Shown here piece by piece: positions 1 through 8,691 of a stretch of DNA of 64,000 nt. Source of the DNA: Yokenella regensburgei ATCC 49455 (GTDB taxonomy: Bacteria > Pseudomonadota > Gammaproteobacteria > Enterobacterales > Enterobacteriaceae); contig NZ_JMPS01000030.1 in the NCBI RefSeq assembly GCF_000735455.1, positions 1-64,000 on the forward strand, written 5' to 3'. The notes under the pieces were generated by a model. That model was not told the DNA's origin, did not search any database, and worked only from the letters and a program-made list of their open reading frames with translations. Each line of letters opens with the position of its first letter. Position 1 is the first letter of the stretch. Both the position numbers and the translations under genes were made by a program.

Positions 1-36
1 CTTTTTTCGCGTTACCTTATCGGCGTTGCGGGGCGC

Positions 37-65
37 ATTATGCGTATTGAGCCTTGTAGCGTCAA
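37..65 (-). promoter_or_regulatory. sigma-70 promoter, probably of the metT-leuW-gln-met tRNA operon
   Basis: On the minus strand TTGACG (60-65) is followed after exactly 17 bases by CATAAT (37-42). A GC-rich discriminator (GCGCCCCGC, 28-36) follows, the pattern of stringently controlled stable-RNA promoters. It points out of the window, away from asnB. In E. coli the metT-leuW-glnUW-metU-glnVX tRNA operon lies in exactly this place beyond asnB. The tRNA genes themselves are outside the window, so the target is inferred. Confidence 0.65.
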
Positions 66-164
66 CTCCTTTTTAACGGAAAATACCCGGAATGTGACTG
101 TTTGGTTAGGTTGCGAACAGCGTGGTGCATTATTCGGCAATTATTGGTTATTTCTCAATTTTGC

Positions 165-198
165 TGAGCAAAAACAACAAAGGGCCCCGCAGGGCCCT
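165..198 (-). terminator. asnB terminator
   Basis: A 7-bp stem (181-187 with 192-198) with a 4-base loop is followed on the minus strand by a T-rich run. It sits just past the asnB stop codon and ahead of the tRNA-operon promoter, so it should insulate the two units. Confidence 0.7.
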
Positions 199-217
199 GG
201 CCGTAATTTCAGCACTT

Positions 218-1882
218 TTACTGGTAAGCAGACTGATGCACACCCACGGCACGACCCGAAGGATCGTTCATGGTTTTGAAGGCTTCATCCCACTCAATGG
301 CTTTCGCGGAAGAGCAGGCGACGGAAGGACCACCTGGCACACATTCAGCGGCACTGGGTACCGGGAACAGTTCTTCGAAGATCTCACGGTACAGGTACGC
401 TTCTTTTGAACCCGGCGTGTTGTACGGGAAGCGGAAGCCGGCGGTTTCAAGCTGTTGATCGCTGACCTGTTTTGCCGCCACTTCCTTCAGCGTATCAATC
501 CAGCTGTAGCCTACGCCGTCGGAGAACTGCTCTTTCTGACGCCACGCCACGCTTGCCGGCAGGTAGGATTCGAAGCATTCGCGCAGCACGTGTTTTTCCA
601 TCTTGCCGTTGCCGCACATCTTATCCTGCGGGTTGATGCGCATGGCCACGTCGAGGAACTTCTTGTCGAGGAACGGCACGCGGGCTTCCACACCCCAGGC
701 AGACATCGCTTTGTTAGCGCGGGCGCAGTCGAACATATGCAGCGCCTGCAGCTTACGCACGGTTTCTTCATGCAGCTCTTTGGCATCCGGCGCTTTGTGG
801 AAGTAGAGATAGCCGCCAAACACTTCGTCAGAGCCTTCGCCCGACAGCACCATCTTGATGCCCATCGCCTTGATTTTACGCGACATCAGGTACATCGGCG
901 TCGAGGCGCGGATGGTGGTCACGTCATAAGTTTCGATGTGATAGATAACATCGCGGATCGCATCCAGACCTTCCTGCACGGTGAAGTGGATCTCGTGATG
1001 CACGGTACCGAGGTGGTTTGCCACCTCCTGTGCTGCTTTCAGATCGGGTGCGCCTTCAAGGCCGACGGCGAAGGAGTGCAGCTGCGGCCACCAGGCCTCT
1101 GTTCGCTCCTGATCTTCCACGCGACGAGCGGCATATTTCTTGGTGATAGCCGAGATAACGGAGGAATCCAGACCACCTGACAGCAGCACACCATAAGGAA
1201 CGTCAGACATCAGGTGGCTCTTCACCGAGTCTTCCAGCGCCTGGCGCAGGGCATTTTTATCGGTAACGTTGTCTTTCACCGCGTCATAGTCAAACCAGTC
1301 GCGCTGATAGTAAGAACGGATCTCACCGTCCTGGCTCCACAGATAGCTGCCAGCCGGGAACTCTTTAATGGTGCGACACACCGGCACCAGCGCCTTCATT
1401 TCAGAGGCGACAAACAGGTTGCCGTGTTCGTCATGGCCCATATACAGCGGGATGATCCCGATATGATCGCGGCCGATCAGATACGCGTCTTTTTCGCTAT
1501 CGTAGAGGACAAAGGCAAACATACCCTGCAGATCGTCGAGGAATGCCGGGCCTTTTTCCTGATACAGCGCAAGGATAACTTCGCAGTCTGAGCCGGTCTG
1601 GAAGGCGTAACGATCGCCGTATTCCGCACGCAGTGCCTGATGGTTGTAGATTTCACCGTTAACCGCCAGCGCATGAGTTTTCTTTTCGTTGTACAGCGGC
1701 TGGGCGCCTGCGTTGACGTCAACAATTGACAGACGTTCGTGGGCGAGGATGGCGTTATCGCTGGCGTAAATGCCGGACCAGTCCGGGCCACGATGGCGCA
1801 TCAGGCGGGAGAGCTCCAGCGCTTTTTTGCGCAGCTCGCCCGCATCCGTTTTGATATCCAGTACACCGAAAATAGAACACAT
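218..1882 (-). CDS. asnB: asparagine synthetase B (glutamine-hydrolysing)
   Basis: AsnB makes asparagine from aspartate, ATP and glutamine in the cytosol. The 554-residue product starts Met-Cys-Ser-Ile-Phe-Gly; Cys2 becomes the N-terminal nucleophile of the class II glutaminase domain (about 2-205, with NGEIYN at 75-80). The synthetase domain follows, with the ATP-pyrophosphatase loop SGGLDSS at 235-241. Length matches the E. coli enzyme. The start is fixed by the need for Cys at position 2. It is a single gene, downstream of umpH on the same strand and followed by a hairpin terminator. Confidence 0.97.
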   Translation of the reverse strand: MCSIFGVLDIKTDAGELRKKALELSRLMRHRGPDWSGIYASDNAILAHERLSIVDVNAGAQPLYNEKKTHALAVNGEIYNHQALRAEYGDRYAFQTGSDCEVILALYQEKGPAFLDDLQGMFAFVLYDSEKDAYLIGRDHIGIIPLYMGHDEHGNLFVASEMKALVPVCRTIKEFPAGSYLWSQDGEIRSYYQRDWFDYDAVKDNVTDKNALRQALEDSVKSHLMSDVPYGVLLSGGLDSSVISAITKKYAARRVEDQERTEAWWPQLHSFAVGLEGAPDLKAAQEVANHLGTVHHEIHFTVQEGLDAIRDVIYHIETYDVTTIRASTPMYLMSRKIKAMGIKMVLSGEGSDEVFGGYLYFHKAPDAKELHEETVRKLQALHMFDCARANKAMSAWGVEARVPFLDKKFLDVAMRINPQDKMCGNGKMEKHVLRECFESYLPASVAWRQKEQFSDGVGYSWIDTLKEVAAKQVSDQQLETAGFRFPYNTPGSKEAYLYREIFEELFPVPSAAECVPGGPSVACSSAKAIEWDEAFKTMNDPSGRAVGVHQSAYQ

Positions 1883-2091
1883 AGACTTCTCCGTTAACCT
1901 GTTGCGTGGTGCTGTTGTGTAATTTGCTTACTAGTGAAAATGCCGCAAAGGGAGGGAAGGCGCAATAGCTTTGGCAGAGGAAACAAAAATAACGCAATGA
2001 GGGCTGAGGAATACTAAAAAAAGCGTGGCGATTAACGCCAGTTATTGATGAATATGCAATGCAGGGCTAATTTCTTTGATGAAATGATAAT

Positions 2092-2121
2092 TGGCCGGAT
2101 TCGCGAGGCGCTCTCCGGCCA
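2092..2121 (-). terminator. hairpin downstream of umpH
   Basis: An 8-bp inverted repeat (2092-2099 with 2114-2121) with a 14-base loop begins 8 bases past the umpH stop. No strong T-run follows on the minus strand, so it may be a weak terminator or an mRNA 3'-end stabiliser of the nag operon rather than a classic intrinsic terminator. Confidence 0.4.
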
Positions 2122-2128
2122 GATAGGG

Positions 2129-2881
2129 TCAGATGACGTCGATTTCCGCAACGGACGGGTAAATCCAGGATGGGCGGAACGGCATGCTGTCGATGTCATC
2201 CATGGTAGAAACCCCCGAAAGCACGAGGATGGTTTCGAGACCCGCCTGGAAACCGGCCAGAATATCCGTCCGCAGATTGTCGCCAACGATGACCGTCTGC
2301 TCGGAATGGGCCTGCATTTTGTTCAGCGCGGCGCGAATAATCCATGGGCTAGGCTTACCGACGTAGAACGGTTTACGACCCGAAATTTTCTCAATACCGG
2401 CGCACAGCGCGCCACAGGCCGGATAGTAACCACGGCCATGGGTATCCGGGTTGGTGGCGATAAAGCGCGCGCCGTTAGCCACGAAGAAGGCGGCTTTGTG
2501 CATCATTTCCCAGTTGTAGGAACGGGTTTCACCGACGATAACGAAATCCGGGTTGACGTCGGTGATGGTGAATCCGGCTTTATACAGCTCGTGAATCAAT
2601 GCACCTTCACCTACAACGTAGGCTTTTTTTCCCTCCTGACGACGCAGGAAGTCTGCCGTCGCCATGGCCGACGTGTAAAACACGCTGTCCGGAACATGGA
2701 CGCCAGCAGTGGCGAAGCGGTTAGCAAGATCCTGGCCAGTCTGGGAAGGGTAGTTGGTCAGCAATACCAGCGGCAGTCCGTTCTCAAGGATGCGGGTGAG
2801 GAACTCCGCTGCCCCCGGTACCGCAACGTTATCGTGCATCAGCACGCCGTCAATATCGCAAATAACATTTTTAATGGTCAT
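2129..2881 (-). CDS. umpH: HAD-family ribonucleotide monophosphatase NagD/UmpH
   Basis: A cytosolic HAD-superfamily phosphatase, known in E. coli to hydrolyse UMP and other nucleoside monophosphates. The catalytic DxD motif is seen at Asp9-Ile-Asp11 in VICDIDGVL, and the 250-residue length equals E. coli NagD. The C2-type cap is consistent with the region around 75-175 (inferred). It is the last gene of the nagBACD operon, 50 bases after nagC, although its substrate links it to nucleotide rather than amino-sugar metabolism. Confidence 0.95.
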   Translation of the reverse strand: MTIKNVICDIDGVLMHDNVAVPGAAEFLTRILENGLPLVLLTNYPSQTGQDLANRFATAGVHVPDSVFYTSAMATADFLRRQEGKKAYVVGEGALIHELYKAGFTITDVNPDFVIVGETRSYNWEMMHKAAFFVANGARFIATNPDTHGRGYYPACGALCAGIEKISGRKPFYVGKPSPWIIRAALNKMQAHSEQTVIVGDNLRTDILAGFQAGLETILVLSGVSTMDDIDSMPFRPSWIYPSVAEIDVI

Positions 2882-2931
2882 GGACTACCCTGGCTCAACG
2901 TCTTTAAAAGAGGCGTAACTATAAGACTGCT

Positions 2932-4152
2932 TTAACTTTCCAGCAAATGCTGGAGGAGGATACCGTTAAGCATGGCGCGTTTTACCAGTGCGAATGCGCC
3001 TATGGCGGAACGGTGGTCGAGAGTGGAGCGCACTACCGGCAGGTTCTGACGAAACGCCTGCAGCGCCTGGGTGTTAATGCAACCTTCAATGGCGGGCAGC
3101 AGAACGCGCTCGGCTTCGACAATTTCTCCGGCGATCACCACTTTTTGTGGGTTAAAGAGGTTAATGGCGATGGCGATGGTTTTGCCCAGGTGGCGACCCA
3201 CGTGCTCGATAACTTCGCTGGCGAGGGCATCGCCTTTGTTGGCGGCTTTACAGATGGCTTTAATGTTGCAGTCATCAAGCGTTACCCGGCTCTGGTAGCC
3301 CTGCTCAAGCAGATGGCGAACGCGTTGCTCAATAGCCGCGTTGGCGGCAACCGTCTCCAGACAGCCGAAGTTGCCACAATGGCAACGTTCCCCAAGTGGG
3401 TCGACCTGAATGTGGCCAATCTCGCCAACGTTGCCGTTACGGCCGATAAAAATACGCCCGTTGGAGATGATCCCGGCACCGGTACCCCGGTGAACGCGCA
3501 CCAGAATAGAGTCTTCGCAGTCCTGACTTGCACCGAAATAGTGCTCCGCCAGCGCAAGACTGCGGATATCGTGTCCCACAAAGCAGGTGACTTTGAATCG
3601 TTTTTCCAGCGCCTCAACCAAGCCCCAGTTCTCCACCGCGATATGTGGCATATAGCGAATAACACCGCTTTCCGGGTCAACCAGGCCTGGCAGAATAACG
3701 GAAATGGCAATCAGCTCGCGGATTTTGCGCTGACAGTTGTCGATAAACAGCGCAATGGTGTTCAGCAGCGCGTGCTCCAGGGTTTCCTGGGTACGCTCGG
3801 GGAGCGGGTAGTGTTCTTCCGCCACCACTTTGCTGCTCAAATCATACAGCGTAAGGGTGGTATCGTGGCGGCCCAGACGGACGCCGATGGCGTGGAAATT
3901 TCGGGTTTCAGTAACGATGGAGATGGCGCGGCGTCCTCCGGTGGAGGCCTGCTGATCGACTTCTTTGATCAGGCCGCGCTCAATAAGCTGACGTGTGATT
4001 TTTGTCACACTGGCGGGAGCAAGCTGGCTTTGTTCCGCAATCTGGATGCGCGAAATAGGGCCGTGTTGATCGATCAGGCGGTACACGGCCGCGCTGTTCA
4101 GTTGTTTTACGAGGTCAACATTGCCAATTTGAGCTTGTCCGCCTGGTGTCAT
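2932..4152 (-). CDS. nagC: N-acetylglucosamine repressor (ROK family)
   Basis: NagC represses nagE, the nagBACD operon and chiPQ, and is released by GlcNAc-6-phosphate. The 406 residues match E. coli. A winged helix-turn-helix occupies about 15-80 (PISRIQIAEQSQLAPASVTKIT). The ROK sugar-kinase-like domain follows, with the zinc-binding stretch ERCHCGNFGCLE near 255. It starts 8 bases after nagA, so it is in the operon it controls and autoregulated. Candidate NagC boxes are visible upstream of nagB, nagE and chiP in this window. Confidence 0.97.
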   Translation of the reverse strand: MTPGGQAQIGNVDLVKQLNSAAVYRLIDQHGPISRIQIAEQSQLAPASVTKITRQLIERGLIKEVDQQASTGGRRAISIVTETRNFHAIGVRLGRHDTTLTLYDLSSKVVAEEHYPLPERTQETLEHALLNTIALFIDNCQRKIRELIAISVILPGLVDPESGVIRYMPHIAVENWGLVEALEKRFKVTCFVGHDIRSLALAEHYFGASQDCEDSILVRVHRGTGAGIISNGRIFIGRNGNVGEIGHIQVDPLGERCHCGNFGCLETVAANAAIEQRVRHLLEQGYQSRVTLDDCNIKAICKAANKGDALASEVIEHVGRHLGKTIAIAINLFNPQKVVIAGEIVEAERVLLPAIEGCINTQALQAFRQNLPVVRSTLDHRSAIGAFALVKRAMLNGILLQHLLES

Positions 4153-4160
4153 ACTTTTAC

Positions 4161-5309
4161 TTACTCAGTGACGACCTCGTTACCATTAACGATGGTCTTA
4201 GTGATTTTATAATCGCGAGTGAACGCGGTCAGGTTGGCCACCATGCCAGGGGCAATGCTGCCAAGCTGCTTGTCGACGCCAATCGCGCGTGCCGGATAGA
4301 GCGTGGCCATACGCAGAACTTCGTCCAGCGCAATGCCGCAGTGCTCAACCAGATTGCGAACCCCTTCAATCATTGTCAGGGAGGATCCGCTAAGGGTGCC
4401 GTTCTCATCTACGCACAGTCCATTACGGTAGTATATTGTTTTACCAGCAAAAATGAACTGTTCAATGTTAGCACCCGCCGGAGCGGTTGCATCGGTGACG
4501 AGACACAGTTTATCGCCTTTCAGACGTTTGGCATTACGAACGTTAGCAAAATCAACGTGCAGGCCGTCGGCGATGATGCCGCAGTATACGTCCGGCTCGT
4601 CGAAAATCGCGCCAGCAAGACCAGGCTCACGGCCGGTAATGTACGGCATAGCGTTATAAAGATGCGTTGCGAAGGTGATACCCGCGCGGAAGCCGATTTT
4701 TGCTTCTTTAAGCGTCGCGTTGGAGTGGCCAGCGGAGACAACAATTCCGGCTTTCACCAGCTTGCTTATCACTTCCGGCTCAACCATTTCTGGTGCCAGG
4801 GTCACTTTGGTAATGACGTCGGCATTATCGCAGAGGTAATCCACCAGTTCCGGAGAGGCTTTACGCACGTAATCCGGGTTGTGAGTCCCTTTTTTCACCA
4901 GGTTCAGCCATGGGCCTTCGAGATGTAAACCCAGCGCCTGGTTTGGATATTTGCCGAGGTACTCGCGCATTACGCGGATACCCTGTTTCATCAGCTCATC
5001 GCTGGAGGTGATGAGGGTTGGCAGATAGCTGGTGCAGCCGGATTTTTCATTCGCGTGCTGCATGATTTCCAGCGTTTTGACGGTGACCGCGTCCGGTGAA
5101 TCGTTAAACTGCACGCCGCCACAGCCGTTCAGCTGCACATCAATAAAACCAGGGGCAAGAATGGCGCCATTGACCGAGCGTTGCTCGATCCCGGACGGCA
5201 GGTCAGCCAGTGGACAGACTCGTTCGATAAGGCCATCGGCGACGACAATCGCATGGTCATCCAGAATTTCGTGACCGGTATAAATTCGGCCATGGGTTAA
5301 AGCGTACAT
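4161..5309 (-). CDS. nagA: N-acetylglucosamine-6-phosphate deacetylase
   Basis: NagA converts GlcNAc-6-P to glucosamine-6-P and acetate, the step that removes the NagC inducer. It is an amidohydrolase-fold TIM barrel. The expected metal and catalytic residues are in place: Glu131, His195, His216 and Asp273 (LHLEGP, SAGHSN, THLYN, VTDATAP). The start [12 protein letters not shown] gives 382 residues as in E. coli; an upstream in-frame ATG would add 20 residues running over the intercistronic hairpin and is rejected. GGGGGAG lies before the chosen ATG. Second gene of the operon. Confidence 0.96.
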   Translation of the reverse strand: MYALTHGRIYTGHEILDDHAIVVADGLIERVCPLADLPSGIEQRSVNGAILAPGFIDVQLNGCGGVQFNDSPDAVTVKTLEIMQHANEKSGCTSYLPTLITSSDELMKQGIRVMREYLGKYPNQALGLHLEGPWLNLVKKGTHNPDYVRKASPELVDYLCDNADVITKVTLAPEMVEPEVISKLVKAGIVVSAGHSNATLKEAKIGFRAGITFATHLYNAMPYITGREPGLAGAIFDEPDVYCGIIADGLHVDFANVRNAKRLKGDKLCLVTDATAPAGANIEQFIFAGKTIYYRNGLCVDENGTLSGSSLTMIEGVRNLVEHCGIALDEVLRMATLYPARAIGVDKQLGSIAPGMVANLTAFTRDYKITKTIVNGNEVVTE

Positions 5310-5325
5310 AACTCCCCCGGTTTTC

Positions 5326-5358
5326 AAAAAATACGACCGTCCCCCGGAGAGGGGACGG
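5326..5358 (-). terminator. nagB-nagA intercistronic hairpin followed by T-run
   Basis: A perfect 8-bp stem (5337-5344 with 5351-5358) and 6-base loop lies between nagB and nagA. On the minus strand it is followed by TCGTATTTTTT. This resembles a weak intrinsic terminator or attenuator that could lower nagACD expression relative to nagB. A processing or stabilising hairpin is equally possible. Confidence 0.5.
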
Positions 5359-5365
5359 AATTCAA

Positions 5366-6166
5366 TCAAAGACCTTTAACGTTTTCTGCTTCCAGTTCGT
5401 TGAAGTATTTCAACGTTTTCACCTTAAGCTCCATGGTGGACGGTTCGTCACACACCATGACCGCTTTCGGGTGCAGCTGCAGACAGCTAATGGTCCACAT
5501 ATGGTTGACGTTGCCTTCAACTGCCGCCTGCAGCGCCTGTGCTTTCTGCGAGCCCAGCACCAGAATCATCACTTCTTCAGCGTCAAGCAGGGTGCCCACG
5601 CCAACGGTCAGCGCGTATTTAGGGACCTGGTTAACATCGCCATCGAAGAAACGAGAGTTTGCAACGCGGGTATCGTGGGTCAGCGTTTTAATACGGGTGC
5701 GTGAAGCCAGAGAAGAAGCCGGTTCGTTGAACGCGATGTGACCATCGTTGCCTACGCCGCCCATAAACAGGTGGATTTTACCGTAGGAACGAATTTTTTC
5801 TTCATACTGACGGCATTCTGCGTCAATATCAGGCGCATTACCATTCAGAAGGTTAATGTTTTCTGCCGGAATATCAACGTGATCGAAGAAGTTACGATGC
5901 ATGAAGCTGTGGTAGCTTTCCGGGTGTTCTTTCGGCAGACCAACGTACTCGTCCATGTTGAAGGTGACGACGTGCTTGAAGCTAACCTGGCCTGCTTTAT
6001 GCATTTCTACCAGCGCTTTGTACGCGGTCAACGGCGTGCCGCCGGTCGGCAGACCCAGCACAAACGGACGGTCAGCCGTCGGTTTGAACGCATTGATGCG
6101 ATTCACGATGTGACGCGCAGCCCATTTACCGACTTGCTCAGCAGTTGCCAGGGGAATCAGTCTCAT
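5366..6166 (-). CDS. nagB: glucosamine-6-phosphate deaminase
   Basis: NagB isomerises and deaminates glucosamine-6-P to fructose-6-P and ammonia, feeding amino sugars into glycolysis. The 266-residue product has the known catalytic residues Asp72, Asp141, His143 and Glu148 at the E. coli positions. It forms an allosteric hexamer activated by GlcNAc-6-P in E. coli. It is the first gene of nagBAC-umpH and is transcribed away from nagE. The 321-base shared upstream region carries NagC and CRP sites. Confidence 0.97.
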   Translation of the reverse strand: MRLIPLATAEQVGKWAARHIVNRINAFKPTADRPFVLGLPTGGTPLTAYKALVEMHKAGQVSFKHVVTFNMDEYVGLPKEHPESYHSFMHRNFFDHVDIPAENINLLNGNAPDIDAECRQYEEKIRSYGKIHLFMGGVGNDGHIAFNEPASSLASRTRIKTLTHDTRVANSRFFDGDVNQVPKYALTVGVGTLLDAEEVMILVLGSQKAQALQAAVEGNVNHMWTISCLQLHPKAVMVCDEPSTMELKVKTLKYFNELEAENVKGL

Positions 6167-6260
6167 TATTCACCTCTATAGTTAATTTGAAAGGGTGGCG
6201 GATTGAAGTCAGCTATGGTTAAGCGTAACTGGTTTTTCCCAGGTGGGATCAATCTGCATC

Positions 6261-6283
6261 GATTTTTTGAATGATAAAATAAG
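6261..6283. promoter_or_regulatory. candidate NagC box on the nagB side
   Basis: An AT-rich imperfect inverted repeat (TTTTTT..GAATGAT..AAAATAA) is centred near 6272. It lies about 94 bp from the stronger box centred at 6366, roughly nine helical turns. That spacing suits the NagC-mediated DNA loop described for E. coli nagE-nagB. Assigned by resemblance and spacing, so moderate confidence. Confidence 0.5.
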
Positions 6284-6324
6284 TTTTCACTGTTAGCCAG
6301 TGATTAGGAGGGGTTAATACGATA

Positions 6325-6346
6325 TTTGGTGATTATAATCACAAAA
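6325..6346. promoter_or_regulatory. CRP site between nagB and nagE
   Basis: GGTGA-TTATAA-TCACA (6328-6343) matches the CRP consensus TGTGA-N6-TCACA at nine of ten positions. It lies between the two candidate NagC boxes. This fits cAMP-CRP activation of the divergent nagE and nagBAC promoters within the repression loop. The rest of 6167-6487 is AT-rich promoter DNA with no gene. Confidence 0.75.
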
Positions 6347-6355
6347 AATACGCGT

Positions 6356-6376
6356 TTAATTTGCGATACGAATTAA
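6356..6376. promoter_or_regulatory. NagC box on the nagE side
   Basis: A 21-bp near-palindrome, TTAATT at 6356-6361 and AATTAA at 6371-6376, around a GC-containing core GCGATACG. This is the shape of the high-affinity NagC operator of E. coli nagE. It is 112 bp before the nagE start codon. Confidence 0.7.
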
Positions 6377-6487
6377 TTTTTCACACACTCTGAACGTAGG
6401 TGATAATTCGCCACGCTTCAAGGTTTGTTACACACAATAAAAAACGGCTTTGAATGAGTCTGAACGGGGTCTCATAGGGGGAGTAAA

Positions 6488-8512
6488 GTGAGTATTCTAG
6501 GTTATTTACAGAAAGTTGGTCGCGCACTGATGGTGCCAGTGGCCACGCTGCCAGCAGCAGCCATCCTGATGGGTGTCGGCTACTGGATCGACCCGGTGGG
6601 TTGGGGTGGTGGGAATGCGCTGGCGGCGTTCTTCATTAAGTCCGGCTCCGCTATCATCGACAACATGTCCGTACTGTTCGCCATTGGTGTGGCTTATGGT
6701 ATGTCTAAAGATAAAGATGGCGCTGCGGCGCTGACCGGCTTCGTCGGTTTCCTCGTGTTAACGACGCTCTGCTCGCCAGCAGCGGTGTCTATGATCCAAA
6801 AAATCCCGGCGGATCAGGTTCCGGCGGCGTTTGGTAAGATCAACAACCAGTTCGTGGGTATTCTGGTCGGCATCATTTCTGCTGAACTGTACAACCGCTT
6901 CTCCGGCGTTGAGCTGCCGAAGGCGCTGTCGTTCTTCAGCGGTCGCCGTCTGGTACCTATTCTGACGTCTTTCGTCATGATTCTGGTAGCGTTCATCATG
7001 ATGTACATTTGGCCGGTTATCTTCGACGGTCTGGTGAACTTCGGTGAGCACATCCAGAAACTGGGCTCTGCCGGTGCGGGCGTGTATGCGTTCTTCAACC
7101 GTCTGCTGATCCCGGTGGGTCTGCACCACGCGCTGAACTCCGTATTCTGGTTTGACGTAGCCGGTATCAACGATATCCCTAACTTCCTTGGCGGTGCGCA
7201 GTCTATCGCAGCAGGTAAAGCGGAAGTGGGTATCACTGGTCGTTACCAGGCGGGCTTCTTCCCGATTATGATGTTCGGTCTGCCGGGTGCGGCGCTGGCT
7301 ATCTACCACTGTGCTCGTCCGGAAAACAAAGCGAAAGTGCTGGGTATCATGATGGCGGGCGCGTTCGCGGCCTTCTTCACTGGTATCACCGAGCCGCTGG
7401 AATTCTCCTTCATGTTCGTGGCACCGGTACTGTACGTTATCCACGCCTTCCTGACCGGTATCTCCGTGTTCATCGCGGCGAGCATGCACTGGATTGCCGG
7501 TTTTGGCTTCAGCGCAGGCCTGGTGGATATGGTGCTGTCCTCGCGTAACCCGCTGGCGACTCACTGGTGGATGCTGATCCCACAGGGCCTGGTATTCTTC
7601 GTTATCTACTACGTGGTGTTCCGCTTCACTATCACTAAATTCAACCTGATGACTCCGGGTCGTGAGCTGGCGGTTGCCGGTAGCGAAGCCGATGGTCAGG
7701 ACGTGAACGTGAGCTCTGATAAAGAGCAGGACGCGACTGCACTGGCTCGTCAGTACATCGCTGCAGTCGGCGGTTCTGACAACCTGACCGGTATCGATGC
7801 TTGTATCACCCGTCTGCGTCTGAATGTGAAAGACTCAAGCCTGGTGAACGAAGCGATGGCGAAACGTCTGGGTGCGTCTGGCGTTATCCGCCTGAACAAA
7901 ACCAGCGTGCAGATTATCGTTGGCTTCGTGGCTGAGAAAATCGCTAACGCCATGAAAACTACGGGTCATGTTTCTGCAGCAGAAGCCGCACCAGCGGCAG
8001 CAGCTCCGGCAGCCGCCGCGGCAAAACCGCAGGCAGTACCGAATGCCGCGACTATCGCAACGCTCGTTTCGCCGGTAACCGGTGACGTTGTTGCCCTGGA
8101 GCAGGTGCCTGATGAAGCGTTTGCCAGCAAAGCGGTCGGTGATGGTATTGCAGTGAAACCGACGGAAAAACTGGTCGTTTCTCCGGCAGCCGGCACCATC
8201 GTGAAAATCTTCAACACCAACCACGCGTTCTGCCTGGAAACTGAGAAGGGTGCGGAAATCGTTGTCCACATGGGTATCGATACCGTTGCGCTGAACGGCG
8301 AAGGCTTTAAGCGTCTGGTGGAAGAGGGTGCGGAAGTGACCGCAGGCCAGCCAATCCTCGAAATGGATCTGGATTTCCTGAACGCGAATGCGCGCTCCAT
8401 GATTAGCCCGGTCGTTTGCAGCAACATCGACGACTTCAGCGGCCTGGTCATCAAGGCGCAGGGTTCCGTCGTTGCGGGCCAGACACCACTGTACGAAATT
8501 AAAGGCAAGTAA
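6488..8512 (+). CDS. nagE: N-acetylglucosamine-specific PTS transporter, EIICBA
   Basis: Imports GlcNAc across the inner membrane and phosphorylates it to GlcNAc-6-P. The 674-residue protein has a membrane EIIC domain (about 1-390), EIIB (about 415-495) with phospho-Cys439 in DACITRLRL, and a Crr-like EIIA (about 525-660) with His579 and phospho-His594 in VVHMGIDTV. The start is GTG preceded by GGGGGAG. An alanine/proline-rich linker (about 495-520) joins EIIB and EIIA. The protein is about 26 residues longer than E. coli NagE (648 from memory); the linker is the likely site. Divergent from nagBAC. Confidence 0.96.
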   Translation: MSILGYLQKVGRALMVPVATLPAAAILMGVGYWIDPVGWGGGNALAAFFIKSGSAIIDNMSVLFAIGVAYGMSKDKDGAAALTGFVGFLVLTTLCSPAAVSMIQKIPADQVPAAFGKINNQFVGILVGIISAELYNRFSGVELPKALSFFSGRRLVPILTSFVMILVAFIMMYIWPVIFDGLVNFGEHIQKLGSAGAGVYAFFNRLLIPVGLHHALNSVFWFDVAGINDIPNFLGGAQSIAAGKAEVGITGRYQAGFFPIMMFGLPGAALAIYHCARPENKAKVLGIMMAGAFAAFFTGITEPLEFSFMFVAPVLYVIHAFLTGISVFIAASMHWIAGFGFSAGLVDMVLSSRNPLATHWWMLIPQGLVFFVIYYVVFRFTITKFNLMTPGRELAVAGSEADGQDVNVSSDKEQDATALARQYIAAVGGSDNLTGIDACITRLRLNVKDSSLVNEAMAKRLGASGVIRLNKTSVQIIVGFVAEKIANAMKTTGHVSAAEAAPAAAAPAAAAAKPQAVPNAATIATLVSPVTGDVVALEQVPDEAFASKAVGDGIAVKPTEKLVVSPAAGTIVKIFNTNHAFCLETEKGAEIVVHMGIDTVALNGEGFKRLVEEGAEVTAGQPILEMDLDFLNANARSMISPVVCSNIDDFSGLVIKAQGSVVAGQTPLYEIKGK

Positions 8513-8539
8513 TCGTTCCTGAGTAAAGTTGTGCCTTTA

Positions 8540-8571
8540 GCGGCGGGGGAGATCCTCCGCCGCTTTTTTTT
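8540..8571 (+). terminator. nagE terminator
   Basis: A GC-rich inverted repeat (GCGGCGGGGGA with TCCTCCGCCGC) is followed by eight Ts. It separates nagE from glnS. Confidence 0.9.
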
Positions 8572-8691
8572 GCAGCAATTAACCCCATATATTCCTTCCA
8601 GTACGTATTTTCCGTAACTAATAGTTGTCTCTTCGCCCGGCTTATAAGATCATGCTCCGTTATATGTTGTTTACGCTTTGAGGAATCCACG

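Noticed and set aside
40-409. Two short plus-strand frames at the left edge as genes
   Set aside because: They cross the asnB terminator and coding region and read as antisense shadow or promoter DNA.
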